Translations under genes and position numbers: made by a program
Notes under the pieces: generated by a model
The model's database searches: none
What the model was told of the DNA's origin: nothing
What the model saw: the letters and a program-made list of their open reading frames with translations, nothing else
Shown: one piece after another, positions 1-10,304 of the stretch
Numbering within the stretch: the stretch's first letter is position 1
How the letters are laid out: every line of letters starts with the position of its first letter
Source: Blastobasis lacticolella
Taxonomy: Eukaryota > Arthropoda > Insecta > Lepidoptera > Blastobasidae
Length of the DNA: 64,000 bases
Assembly: GCA_905147135.1 (NCBI GenBank)
Contig: LR990054.1
Location: forward strand, 15,537,001 to 15,601,000
Direction of reading: 5' to 3'

Positions 1-246
1 CAGAGTAGAATAGCACCAACCCCTTACGCTCAAGGGTGTCGTACAAGGCGACTAATGTTATCGAGGCAAAAGATCAAGAGTCTCCGTAGTCTGGAAAATG
101 GGCAGCAGCATTTTCCATTGTTATATTTAAACACTGCGATCTCCAACCCGCCTGCCAAGCGTGGAGATTATGGCAATAACCTCCCCTTTCGTGGGAGAGG
201 CCCGAAGTCCTGCAGTGGACTGTTACGGGTTGTGATGGTGATGATG
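1..246 (+). mobile_element. LINE-C 3' end, truncated by window edge
   Basis: Same sequence recurs at 12045-12306 and 52708-52971, with fragments at 33176-33290 and 63010-63062. Shared landmarks are AGAGTAGAATAGCACCAACC near the start, a short inverted pair (ATCTCCAA.../GTGGAGAT), and a GATGATGATGA tail. The GTGGTGTCCGG opening and GGCGACTAA block resemble a common lepidopteran non-LTR 3' region; that class assignment is inference. No coding frame remains. Its tail abuts the left edge of the segmental duplication exactly. Confidence 0.6.
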
Positions 247-524
247 AATATACGACTGTCGAAGATAGTTGAGAAAATATTTTTTTGCTGCAATAGACAT
301 TTCAATGTCATTATTAATGGAGATATGTGTCTAGAAAAAATGTCGAATTCGAGATGTTGCAGCGAGAGAATTAAGCCCCAGGACACCTGCAACCTGAGGA
401 GAGCGGATGCGTTGCCGGCCTTTGAAGAACCTGGAGACATGCCTTTTAGAGAATACTATGTTGTTGTTAAAGGAAATGACGGAAAGGACGTGCGCGGTAA
501 AAAGGTTCGTGATGCCCGTACGTT

Positions 525-770
525 GGGCGCCTTGTTGTGTGGATGAAATCCACACAACAAGGGGGCCCACTGAAAACCAGCGTCACGGCAACCCATGCAC
601 TCTCCACATGGCACAAGTAACGAGATTAGAGTATCTTTTTTTTTCTTGTTTTGTTTATGTCTCTGTTTCTGTTGTGTTCTGTTTACTTATATTCTTTTAA
701 TTTCATTTTAAGAATTTTGTGCTGTGTGTTTGAGTGTAATAAATGTGTTTTACTTTACTTTACTTTAAAT
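525..770 (+). mobile_element. 5'-truncated LINE tail inserted in copy A
   Basis: Absent from copy B, where ATGAAATC runs straight into TATCCCATCG. The insert ends in AATAAA-type sequence followed by (TTTAC)n, and a short AAATC repeat flanks it. A T-rich body and a polyadenylation-like hexamer followed by a simple repeat are typical of non-LTR 3' ends. The 5' edge carries a 15 bp hairpin, and about 25 bp of host sequence present in B is missing here. Confidence 0.7.
530..562. repeat. Perfect 15 bp inverted repeat
   Basis: CCTTGTTGTGTGGAT (530-544), a GAA spacer, then its exact complement (548-562). It sits at the 5' junction of the LINE-tail insertion and is absent from copy B, so it arose with the insertion. 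Confidence 0.9.
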
Positions 771-1519
771 CTATCCCATCGTCGGAGGGTACGGTGAAAG
801 TTGCAGTGGCACCAAGTTCAACAATTCCCCGTTGTACAGACGTTGGTTATGTCTGTCTGTCCGTCAAATATGCGAAATATATTCGCCAAAAATTCGAAGA
901 TCGAGTGATTTATGCGGAAAATTGAGGTACTTTACTACTTTAGTTGGCGGCAAATAATGCGCATCAGCTCCTTTCGGCTGCGTACACACGCGTGCGAAGA
1001 GACGAAGCTCTACAGAGCGAAAAGTAACAGAAAGTGATTTTTTAAATTTAGAATACATACAAATAAGTAAAGTTATTGGCAAGTTGTTGTAGTTTAATTT
1101 AATGTAAATAGTTAGACTTTATTTTATATACCTACTTATTTATATTAATTCAATCGTATTCAATCAATTTCGGGTAAATGTTTTGTTTAAAAAAAAGGAA
1201 AAGAGCAGTGGCACATTGATGATTCTTTCTATAGATCTACCTACATCAACATTCATCACGATTCCGATAGGTAAATATTACCGTGAAATAATTACATCAG
1301 CCTCCTTCCTTCAGCTGGAACGGCTCGAAAAACCACCTGGAATTGCTTCCACGGTTAACATCGCGTTGATCTAATAACCAAGATTGGAACGCGGTTAACG
1401 AGTTCTGTTGCTACGACGCCATTTTGTGGGTAGTTCGCCATTTCGCGGCTTATGCATCTGCGCTTTTAATTGGTGTGATACTGTGATTAAGAAAATCGTT
1501 ACGTTATAATACGAATTTG

Positions 1520-1770
1520 GCGACCTCAGAGATTCAGTTGGTTAATGCGCTACTACGCAGAGGTCCCGGGCTCGATTCACGGCAGCAGAAATTGAAATGA
1601 TGAATTTTAATTTCTGTCACGGGTCTGGGTGTAGTATATACTTATAATAAGTAAGTATTTAAAAAAAGATATAGAAGTATATTATCAGTTATCTAACACC
1701 CATAACACAAGCTTTGCTTACTTTGGGGCTAGGTGGTTGAGTTTGTCCAAGCATATTTATATTTAATTAT
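1520..1770 (+). mobile_element. SINE-2 copy
   Basis: tRNA-like head with a B-box-like GGGCTCGATTC, then a body with CACGGGTCTGGGTGT and AACACCCATAACACAAGC, ending in TTTGTCCAAGCATATTTAT. Also present in copy B (18626-18852), so it predates the duplication. Confidence 0.8.
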
Positions 1771-1840
1771 ACTAAATTGTAACACTGCAAGGGCCTATTC
1801 TTGAGTTTTGTTAAAGTTTCTATGGAGCATCTTCGAAAGA

Positions 1841-3137
1841 ATGGCACAAGAGACTGCGCTATTATATTTAATATGGTATGGTTTATTTATACTTATACAG
1901 GGTGTCAAAAGACTGCTAGCATTAATTGAAACCTCATATTCTAGCCACGAAACTGAACAACTTTCCCCAAGAAACATACCCGCGGAAATGCCTTCATAAT
2001 TTCGCTACCTAAAATAAATAATTAATTGCGACGCGCAATGTGGGCAGTTTCATGGGTAGAATATGGGGTTTCAATTAATGCTAGCAGTCTTTTTACACCC
2101 TGTATATCCATGAATCCATCGATGCATTACACATGGCCATTAAATGCAGGTAGAACAGAAAATATACTTAATTCTGTGATATGTTTAGTACAGCATAACT
2201 CTGAACGAACTAAAATTTGGCAGTTAGCGCCTTACTTACTTTTGTTCAGCTCGAAAATAGCTATCCAACGACGTATTACACATAGCTATTGGAATGGTTA
2301 CCACTGTCCATACATATTCTTGTACGCGTTAACAATGTTATATCTGGCGGCTTGACAAGATTGTTGACAAACCCATTCGACCCGGTGGACAAAACCGGAA
2401 CTATGTGTTGCCGTTTTGAAATGTAATGTCAATGCCAATAACAGCGACGCTGTCACCCGGTCAGACATGTTTGTGGCACTGTAGACAGCGCAGTTTTATT
2501 TACTATGGTAACCGTCAGAGTTATTTGTTCGCTCAACCGGTTCCAGGGTATTTATTTCTATGTGTAGACGTCAAATTTTAAACTAGAAAATTGACGTCTA
2601 GACTGTGTAAGCATAAGTTAGTGTCGTGTAGAGCGGCCTTAAGATTCTTGACACATTTGACGTAGTTACGTTGGCGCCAAAATTGTGAGCGGAGAAGGTG
2701 TACAATAACGAAGGAGGCGGTAAAGGTTATAGACCACCTACTCAATAGCGTCAAGTTATGTATTCTATTCTAGTTTACTTTAGTGTGCCACATGTGTGCC
2801 ACGAACTAACTTATCTAGACTTGAAGTATTCAACCTACTTTTCTCAAGTTATCCGTAAAGGAATAGCAAAGGGGTGCTAGAATGGAATGCAGCCCGGCCT
2901 TTTGAAAGGAACCTCAATAATCTACAAAATCCGAAATCTTTAAAACGGAATATTATCCGACCCGATGACGGCGTCAACGTTGTTAGCATTGATAGATAGG
3001 TCATTTCAAAGCATTTCAAAATGAAGTTCCGAGACGTTTACTCCAAGTGATACTGTTAAAATGTATCGTGATTAATAATAATTATGTCATCTTGATTTTA
3101 GTGAACTTTCTAGACGCTTAAATTGTTTGAAATAATA
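1841..3137. other. Segment unique to duplication copy A
   Basis: Copy B has an unrelated 180 bp here (about 18925-19105), followed by renewed homology at TGTCACC.ACAGAAATGAAAC. The segment holds the foldback element at 1896-2104. The rest (2105-3137) shows no open frame of note, no repeat match elsewhere in the window and no recognisable motif. Confidence 0.75.
1896..2104. mobile_element. Foldback MITE with TA target duplication
   Basis: Arms 1896-1955 and 2045-2104 are inverted copies of 60 bp with about five mismatches. Termini read CAGGGTGT...ACACCCTG and are flanked by TA on both sides, giving a 205 bp element. TA duplications point to the Tc1/mariner superfamily as the mobilising source (inference). 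The 89 bp centre codes for nothing. Confidence 0.8.
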
Positions 3138-3556
3138 TGTCACCTACAGAAATGAAACAATCTGTGATGTCACCCATATCCTTTAAAAGCTGAAATTACT
3201 TAGTTTCTACGAATATCAATGCAAAAGTTACCTACAAATATTTTCTCACTCTGAACTAATTTCAAACCCAACCCTAATGGGTCAAACTAAATTAATGCAA
3301 GCCACACTTAATAAATTACGTAAATGATTGAATGATAACCTGCCCGTACCTCTGCGTCATTGTGTCAGTGGCAGGATAGATAACTGTAACTTTGTTATTG
3401 AATGATGAGGGTTTGGACGCTGTTCGTCAGAATATGTTCATTGTTCAGACGGTGGAAAGAGTGGCCCGCAGTTTCAAATGATTCTGTGTTTTGCACTCTC
3501 TTCTAAGATGTTAACTAGCTTCGATATCCTTATGAATGCCAAATCAGTAAGTTAGC

Positions 3557-3730
3557 ATTGCACTAAACTTAGGCGAGTCCTAAGTTATTTTTAAGCATTT
3601 AGGAGTCACAAAATCGAGTGCCGAAATAAAGAGTGCCGTAGTGAGCCTAGATTTTACTTGTGTTTGTGTTGGTGCAATGTTTTTGTTGTTAGGAATATCG
3701 ATTTAGGCGTCGCCTAATGTTTAGTGCAAT
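3557..3730. mobile_element. MITE family M1, copy in A
   Basis: Terminal inverted repeats ATTGCACTAAAC.TTAGGCG and CGCCTAATGTTTAGTGCAAT enclose 174 bp. Further copies lie at 19776-19967 (copy B) and, more diverged, at 9015-9236. No convincing target-site duplication was found. Confidence 0.75.
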
Positions 3731-3740
3731 CGGGCATATT

Positions 3741-3905
3741 GGACCTGACTGGTTCAGTTGGTTATGCAGAGGTTCCGGGTTAGATTCCCAGCCAGGCAGG
3801 AATTAATATTATTATTGTGGATTTTATCTTAAATAAGGGAGGATACCCCTCGGCAGAGGAGGCCAAATGGCCGAGAGTACCCCTCATTCCAAAAAAACAA
3901 AAACA
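3741..3905 (+). mobile_element. SINE-3 copy in A
   Basis: tRNA-like head (TTCAGTTGGTTATGCAGAGG, then GGGTTAGATTCCC) followed by a body rich in CCCCTCGGCAG...GGCCGAG and an A-rich tail. Found again only at 19980-20140 in copy B. Confidence 0.65.
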
Positions 3906-3956
3906 AATTTAAGAAATTAGGTATAGTCTCCTAACAATACAATACAATATTATAAT

Positions 3957-4075
3957 TACGATGTTTTCCCTCACCGTAAGAGCATCGGTTAGTATTCAAC
4001 GTACATAACTCAGAAAATAGTCATTGGTACAGTGGCCGCAGTGGGATATCTCTCGCTGACTAGGAGTCGCTCATT
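3957..4075 (-). mobile_element. SINE-1 fragment
   Basis: Contains the SINE-1 landmarks CACCGTAAGAGCATCGGTTA and CATTGGTAC...GGCCGCAGTGGGAT. The head is degenerate. The equivalent fragment in copy B is at 20225-20300. Confidence 0.7.
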
Positions 4076-4404
4076 ATCGCCAAAAACTAATCTTCAACCC
4101 CTCAGAGCTGTCTAGCATACTACGTACTTACGTTGCTAATAAATTCAGCAAGTGGATAACCTCTAATTTGTCCGCGAGGGCGTTAAATTGCCTCGGCGAA
4201 TGTTTATCAAGCCTGTTAACTGGAGGCGATGCCACCAGAATATTTTCCAATTTTACTTACGACGCGATAGCTACAGGATGGGCTCTGCTGAGCCGGTTGT
4301 TTAGGAAATTGTTCAGAATTCAAACTCTTGTAAGCTGTTGTAAAGTTGCAAGCGCTTCCTTGCTGCTTTTGGAGATATTTAAAAAGGTGTAGAAATAATG
4401 GTAT

Positions 4405-4535
4405 TTGTTTGGTGGTTCTACATTGACAGTTGCCAGTAACCTCAATGCTTGAATCGTAGATATTATGGGCGACAGTTACCGCTTTACATCAGGTGGACTG
4501 TCTGCTCGTTGGTCGCTGAGTATAATAAAAAAAAG
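4405..4535 (+). mobile_element. LINE-F tail in copy A
   Basis: GGCGACAGTTACCGCTTTAC, then an ATCAGGTGGACTG motif and an AATAAAAAAAA tail. The same ending occurs at 20640-20785 and 37905-38095. A related fragment with GATGGAAAGCGGCCACCATC lies at 4738-4800. Confidence 0.55.
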
Positions 4536-5395
4536 AAGTAATTATGTGTAATTCTTGCCTTAAATACTAAAGGTGGTCTCAAAAAAGGAGCAAAAATTAG
4601 TCCAAATCAGTATTTACTTTTCTGCATACCTTCGTATTCAAAACTAAACTTATAGATTAAACGCCAATTACTAGATTACCAAGTTCCCACAAGTTGGTAC
4701 CTGTTTTTTATATTGCCTAGGTAAGCTAACGGACGGACTGATGGAAAGCGGCCACCATCGTCTAGGACATCTGCACTTAAGGGAGCAGATGCGGTACCTA
4801 CACACCTATTCCATACCTTACCAAAACATATTTAATTAACTTATATAAGAAATGTATTTTCTGCACGGTTAAACTCTTATCTTTATTATTTTCTTAAGGA
4901 GAGCCAACAGCAGTTATCACAATAAAACATAATAATAACCAATAACATAGCCAATTAAAGGCTTCCACTGACTTCATTATGGGCGACACATGGTCCTACA
5001 ACTTACGCCTCATAGCTTCATATAACTCTTAACCTCGCACATCAAAAGCTTCCGCGCATCTATTGTTAGTGTGTGTGTTCACAAACATAACCCCAGTTTT
5101 GGACTAACCTTTGTTTTGAATCAACTGAATAGCTAAACAAAGCGCACGAATTTATACAAGCTGGGGTCGAGCCAACATAAACTGACATTCGTAATTTTTT
5201 ATAAGTTCAACGCTATTACAATGAACTTGGCTTTGTTTCATCTGCCAACGGCTCGCCACTAACCATCCCACTGCCCTTACCTACACCTTTAAACCGTGAC
5301 ATTAATACCCCACCACGGAATCTCCGAACGGAAAACCCTTGACCGTAAAATTCGAAAGACTGTTCAACCCAACAAAATGAGAGATAAAGTTGTGT

Positions 5396-5545
5396 CACTG
5401 TTCCCCGATATGTATAACCTTGGGATCTTCAAATCACGAGTGTATAGGTATCTTCTAGGCACGCATGCTACATCTTCGACCTCATCGTCGCTTTCCATCA
5501 GGTGAGTTGAGGTCAAATGCAAGCCTATTACGAAAATAAAGAAAA
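5396..5545 (+). pseudogene. Non-LTR retrotransposon ORF 3' end
   Basis: The frame reads FPDMYNLGIFKSRVYRYLLG and stops shortly after a serine-rich stretch, followed by a CCATCAGGTGAG motif. An aromatic/FK-RV-R-L pattern just before the stop is the usual carboxyl end of insect LINE ORF2 proteins. Everything upstream is missing. It lies within the duplicated block; its partner is at 21630-21780. Confidence 0.6.
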
Positions 5546-5688
5546 AAGAAAAAGAAATGTATATCATAAGAATATTTCTATGCGAGTTGCCTCCACCATC
5601 GGATAATCAAGAATCATATAATGTAGTTATTAATCGCAACAATGATCGACTGCCTAATCGGACAATGGTTATTCGGCAAATATTATTT

Positions 5689-5716
5689 TATATATATATA
5701 TATATTTATATAATAT
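5689..5716. repeat. (TA)n tract
   Basis: Alternating TA with a few interruptions, beginning exactly where homology to copy B ends; a plausible duplication breakpoint. Confidence 0.85.
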
Positions 5717-5884
5717 TAACCCGACACGGCTCCTACATTTCAAGAATGAATGTTTCATGTACAAGGATCACTCGTAAAACAGAAAACGTATTGGCACCTT
5801 TTATTTTTTTGGGGGAAAACGCTACGTCGAAAGGAACGTCAAGGTTTTAGAATTATTATTGTATACAGGGTGTATTAAAGCCGG

Positions 5885-6140
5885 AATGTAGCCCATTGGT
5901 GACAAGATTCAAAGTAGCCGCCTGTCATGGTTCGGTCATATTATGCGGAGAGAAGAAAATCATGTCACCAAAAGGGTATTATAAATGAATGTGGATGAAT
6001 AAGGAAGGGGAAGACTAAAGAAAAGATGGATGGATTGTGTGATGAAGGATATCAGTGAGCGAGAGTTGAGCTTGGATATTACAGCGTATAGGGATGATTG
6101 GAGAAAGATAACATATTGTGCCGACCCTAAATGAATGGGA
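5885..6140 (+). pseudogene. RTE-type LINE ORF2 carboxyl end (relic)
   Basis: Translating forward gives RLSWFGHIMRREENHV, then RLKKRWMDCVMKD, then WRK...ADPK, with stop codons interrupting. This matches the usual order at the end of RTE-like non-LTR ORFs (R-WFGH-R, then RPKKRW-D, then W-ADP). The catalytic reverse-transcriptase part is absent. An ATACAGGGTGT motif lies just upstream (5872). Confidence 0.75.
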
Positions 6141-6654
6141 TAAGGGCAGGCAAATTATGATGACAGGTATTAAATCCACGGTTAATTTTAAAGATAATTT
6201 CGGTAAAAAAATATTCTCGACGAAAAAAAATCTAATTTGCTTGCTGAAATTAGGTAGGTACAGATTCCTTATCGACGCGGTTTGTTTAATCTGTACAATG
6301 AGTTCGGGCGGAGAGTCAAGGCAAAGTGCCTACAGACTTTCCTATGTGGGCTCAAGGCTGTTTCAGATACCGAGAAGCCTAGAATTTCAACCAAGTTACT
6401 TCTTTACTACTCATAGGTTATAATATCTATGTAATTTATTACAATTTATAATTTGTTTAATTAGAGTTCATTTTAGAGTGAAAGAGTTAAATTAGTCCAA
6501 ACTTGCAGAACTGGCGGAACCTTCAGTAAAAATAGTCGAAATTAACAATAGTTAATCAATAGTGTTCTTTTTTAATTTCTAACTTTATTTTTATTTTTTT
6601 ATGTACTTTTATTACCTTGTTTTTTGTTGTTGTACCTAATTGTCGTGTTGTGGT
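6141..6654. other. No recognisable feature
   Basis: AT-rich sequence with a short open frame that resembles nothing known. The last 100 bases are T-rich and may belong to the adjacent LINE tail. Confidence 0.5.
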
Positions 6655-6960
6655 GTCTACGTTTACAATACAATACAATACAAAACTATTTATTGCACAC
6701 CAGAGAACACAAGTACAGATACAAAAAAATATGGTAGATAGTACAAAGGGCGATATGTATGTATGTATGTATGTAAACTCTTTATTGCAACAACATAGTA
6801 CATTTCAAAAGGAAACCCTTACAAAGCAAAGGCGAACTTATCCCACAACGGGATCTCTTCCAGCTAAAAGAAAGGAGCTTTAGCGAGCGGTAGAGCGGTC
6901 TTATCACAAATGTGATCTCTTCCAGACAACAAAATAAATCTTCGTGTAATAAATGTCTTC
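6655..6960 (-). mobile_element. Two LINE 3' tails in series
   Basis: Read on the minus strand, each unit carries GGAAGAGATC and GATAAG blocks and ends in AATAAA followed by a simple repeat. One has (CATA)n at 6755-6775 and the other (TTGTA)n at 6668-6685. The GGAAGAGATC...GATAAGG motif recurs at 30450-30480. Coding parts are absent. Confidence 0.6.
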
Positions 6961-7062
6961 TTTCTTTCTTTCAAATTCCCAGCTCATAATGAACCACTAC
7001 CATTACTAGCCACATACCCCGCGCAAGAACCTACTTTGGAATCAGCGGCCTTAGCCAAGAGG

Positions 7063-7331
7063 TTTCGTTAATCTACAATCGTTTGTGGTAGAAAAAATGT
7101 ATGGGATTTGGCATAAGCTAACGTTATCTGACATAAGCTGTTTGTGGTACAAATTCTTGGTCCAAAGACAATTCACGTACTTTCGGTGTACAGAGGAGGC
7201 GGATTGGCGGATGATCCTACACAATCAGAGTCAATGTAGATGTTGGTAGAAATAGTCGAACTTCGACCTGTAAATTTTCTACCATACACGCATCACGCAA
7301 GCGGAGCTGTCAAAGATGGCTAGACCGGCAG
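7063..7331. repeat. Dispersed repeat R7, uninterrupted copy
   Basis: About 95% identical to 56212-56896 after removing the 415 bp element inserted there. Landmarks: TTAATCTACAATCGTTTGTG at the left and GTCAAAGATGGCTAGACC at the right. Positions 7129-7131 (TAA) are the unoccupied insertion site. Class unknown. Confidence 0.85.
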
Positions 7332-8089
7332 TTTTTACAAATTATTACAATAGCTTAAGATGAATAAATGTAGGTACTATCAGTATCGATTATCAGCGAA
7401 TACCTTAATTGGCTGGACTGTGTTTACTCATAATACTTAATTCGTTTTGTTAGCTATTGGTACTCCAAAATACATTTACATTTATTAAGGTATCCACTCT
7501 CTTTTTCCCACCCTGTAGGTATGCAACTACGCAAGTGGTACTCCCAGTATTACAACCGCCCAGAGGCTGCGGTAACCTTACCATCCGGGCCTTACGCTTG
7601 TTGGTATAAAAAATCTCATCATAACCTATAAAGTGCTTTTGAAGTAAACGGTTTCGAAGAAAAGTGAATGTTGTTGGAAGTTGATTATAGCTTAGATAAG
7701 TATGTATTTCCCAAGTTTTTCCTTACTAGTTGTTTACTTGCGTACTAACTTACCAGTTTGTTACAATAACATTTATTTCAAAGTTCATAAAAAGGTCAAA
7801 TGGCAGAAGCTTCACTAACAAAGGAAAGATGGGGATGTACAAAAACGGGCCGAACTCCTTTCCATAGAATATATTATTATGATGGCGGACAAAATGCCTT
7901 AAAATAACTCTAAAATATTCCATTATGGGAGTGTTATCTAGAAGAGTTAAAACTGAATAGATAAAAAGGACATGGGTGATACTCATAAAGTGATAGAGTC
8001 CAATAAAGAATGTTTTACCACCACTATTTAAATGGTCAGGAACGGATAATCCCTCATGCCTGATGGAAATTAATATTAGTTTCCCCCGA
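7332..8089. other. No recognisable feature
   Basis: Mixed AT-rich sequence. A TATTGGTACTCCAAAATA stretch near 7456 resembles the LINE end seen at 10305-10530. Nothing else was identified. Confidence 0.5.
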
Positions 8090-8256
8090 GTGCGCTTCAG
8101 CGCGTTCCATACAAACGCAAATGGATAATATTTACAATATTACTCTGATAGAGTAATATTGGTTTCTAAATCACGTCTACAAATTTCATTAACTTTTATA
8201 GCGTAATATTGAACATATGATCAAACCACGTTTGTATGAAGCGCGCTCTGGCGCAC
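8090..8256. mobile_element. MITE with GC-rich inverted ends
   Basis: The left end GTGCGCTTCAGCGCG...CATACAAACG is the inverted counterpart of the right end CGTTTGTATGAAGCGCGC...GCGCAC, about 28 bp with a few mismatches. Total length is 167 bp with an AT-rich interior. No clear target duplication. Confidence 0.7.
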
Positions 8257-8329
8257 CTCTTAAATGAATTTCATTTTTGGCGCATTAATTAATAACATAT
8301 CTATATTACTTGTCTTTAGTGGGGTGATT

Positions 8330-8597
8330 GTGGGTGCTGGGGTACTTAGCTTCCCAATTGTTTTTGTGTCTTCTTTGTAAACTGTTGTATCGATTTTGCG
8401 TGCACTACCTATCAATGGCTAAAGTACTTTTCTTTTTCTTTCCATACCCCTTGGTATGGAAAGTACAAACAACCTTTTGTTTGGAAGAAATCACTCTAGT
8501 GGTAAGACCACCCTTCGTACTGCTTATTATTATCTATTTTATCCCATGTATGTATCTAGTGTGCAAATAAAGAGTTTTTTATTGTATTGTATTTCTT
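8330..8597 (+). mobile_element. LINE 3' tail ending in (TTGTA)n
   Basis: Ends with GTGCAAATAAAGAGTTTTTT followed by ATTGTATTGTATT. The ending mirrors the minus-strand tail near 6670. No reading frame remains. Confidence 0.5.
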
Positions 8598-8892
8598 TAG
8601 AAATAAGCTGTACCTGTTGTGATGTTATCTGTATGTCAATTTTGTATTTTTTAATCACAATAAACATCCCAAGTACGCCCCTGTCCACCTCGTGGTTAAC
8701 AATTGGACCGAGTTTTAATGAGCAGACCGCAGCTCCTCCGAAAACCGGATGCAGTTCATTCAGTTTTCAACACAACTACTCCGAACGAAATGGAGGCGGT
8801 TATGCCTAGGCGGTTAATTAAATATACTTTTGAGAGAGTGTATTTATTTGCACATTTAAGAATGTATTTAAAAGAAGAAAAGTATATATGTA

Positions 8893-8990
8893 GTTTATTA
8901 GTGATCTAAAAACCATAACACAAGCTTTCCTTACTATGGGGCTAAATTGCGCTGTGTGAATTTGTCCAAGCATATTTATTTATTTATTTT
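8893..8990 (+). mobile_element. SINE-2 3' half
   Basis: Contains CCATAACACAAGCTTTCC, GGGGCTAAATTGCGCTGTG and GTCCAAGCATATTTATTTA. The tRNA-like head is missing. Confidence 0.75.
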
Positions 8991-9014
8991 AATAGTCATT
9001 GGACATTTATACCC

Positions 9015-9236
9015 GATAGCACTAAATTCAGCTAAGTCCCAATTTAGGCGTCACAAAATTTGTGTCATAAAAATAGAGAATAGTGACTTAGCGAGGTTTC
9101 ATCTAAGGTTGGTGTTGGAGCAATGTTTTTTCCTATTACGAATTATCTATCTATAAAAATACACCTAAAATAATGATTTATATTTTTTTAGGCTTCAACT
9201 TAAGCTTTGCCATAGTTTAGTGCAATTGGAATTAGA
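9015..9236. mobile_element. MITE family M1, diverged copy
   Basis: Ends ATAGCACTAAATTCAGC and ATAGTTTAGTGCAAT, with interior blocks (GGCGTCACAAAAT, GGTTGGTGTTGGAGCAATG) shared with 3557-3730. It has accumulated substitutions and is probably older than the copies in the duplication. Confidence 0.6.
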
Positions 9237-9434
9237 GAGATACAATAATTAAAAAAAATAACAAAGCCTTGTCTCAATGTGAGCAACATTGTTTGGATAG
9301 TACCTAGTCGATAAACGAAATGCACGAATATGAATTTTGGATAATAGTCATAGAATATGTTGCTGTGACCTTTGTTATAACTAATTAAAAGAACACGTTG
9401 CCTGCGAGTGTGTTCCCTGATCATTATATAATAT

Positions 9435-9560
9435 AATCTGGATGCCTTCAAGGCTAGAGTGAATAGGCTGTGCCTAGACAGGCATGCTCCATTTTCGGCC
9501 GAATCGTCACATACCAGGTGAGATAGCGGTCAAATGCCTGGTTATAGAAAAATTAATAAA
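9435..9560 (+). pseudogene. LINE ORF carboxyl-end fragment
   Basis: Forward frame reads LDAFKARVNRLCL then DRHAPFSAESS, stopping near the ACCAGGTGAGATAG motif. Related fragments at 10325-10420 and 12580-12690 share the AGAGTGAATA...CAGGCATGCTC block. Only the last 40 or so codons persist. Confidence 0.55.
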
Positions 9561-9637
9561 ATTGACCGAAAATAGTCTGTGAGAAAAATAAACAATCGTG
9601 TCACTTTTCCTGCAAGGGATTGACCCCCTTCGAGAAT

Positions 9638-10010
9638 AATCTAACCGACCGTCGGAAAACCCCCCAACCTAGTTTACTAAAACTCAAATATTTCCTAAAC
9701 TACAAAGCTTTGTTTTAATAAAACAAAGCCTTTTTCCTCTGTTTTTGTTTTATTGTATGTATAAGCAATAAATAATTTTTCATTCATTCATTCATTCTTT
9801 AAGCAGTTAAATTGAGATAATAATCTCGACTAAACTGCTTTCAAATGAAAAGAACCGCATCGAAATCGATCCATGCGTTCGGGAGCTACGACGCCACAGA
9901 CAGACACACACATAGGTAACATAGACAGAGCAACAGTCACACAGATACACATTTGCACACGTCAAACTTATAACACCCCCCTTTTTTGGTCGGGGGTTAA
10001 AAAGGTGTGT
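9638..10010 (+). repeat. Dispersed repeat Z with nested LINE tail
   Basis: Starts CTAACCGACCGTCGGAAAAC, continues with TATTTCCTAAACTAC and CGCATCGAAATCGATCC, then a CAGACACACA-rich run, and ends CTTATAACACCCCCC...GGTCGGGGG. A LINE tail with AATAAA and (CATT)n interrupts it at about 9715-9815. Other copies are at 24264, 31157 and 63505. Confidence 0.65.
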
Positions 10011-10304
10011 CGTGGTACTAAGTATGTATGTAAGTGTGTAAACAGTTCATGACACGTCCACGCTATAATTGACCGTAACGTTATCGATGGCACTGCTTTG
10101 CTCTCACCCAGTGATTAGATAATGATGTATGAAAATCATTAATCACGCAATCTCGCGGCGCTTCAGTTCTGCAAATCTGATGGTGCATTAGTGTACTTGT
10201 TATCACATACTTGCATAATCGTTGAGTTTTTTACAATCATGCTCAATTATAGCGATTCAAGTTCGTAAAATACAGATCTAAAGTTAGGTGCGGTCTAATG
10301 GCCG
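10011..10304. other. No recognisable feature
   Basis: Ordinary AT-rich sequence without repeat matches in the window. Confidence 0.5.

Larger units (their letters stand above)
247..5689 (+). repeat. Segmental duplication, copy A
   Basis: Matches copy B at 17588-21918 in the same orientation at roughly 90-97% identity by eye in aligned blocks. The shared block opens at AATATACGACTGTCGAAGA and closes at ATATTATTTT, where A runs into a (TA)n tract. A differs from B by a 22 bp insertion near 265, a LINE-tail insertion at about 548-770, and a 1.3 kb segment (1841-3137) where B has an unrelated 180 bp. A lacks the SINE that B carries at 19209-19458. The block contains only repeats and unrecognised AT-rich sequence; no gene is evident. 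Confidence 0.9.

Noticed and set aside
55..546. 163-codon plus-strand open frame
   Set aside because: It runs through a LINE-C end, across the duplication border and into a LINE junction; composition and homology give no protein family.
9701..9730. GCTTTGTTTTA/TAAAACAAAGC palindrome as a regulatory site
   Set aside because: It lies at the junction of repeat Z and a nested LINE tail, where complementary words arise by chance from AAACAAAG-type sequence.
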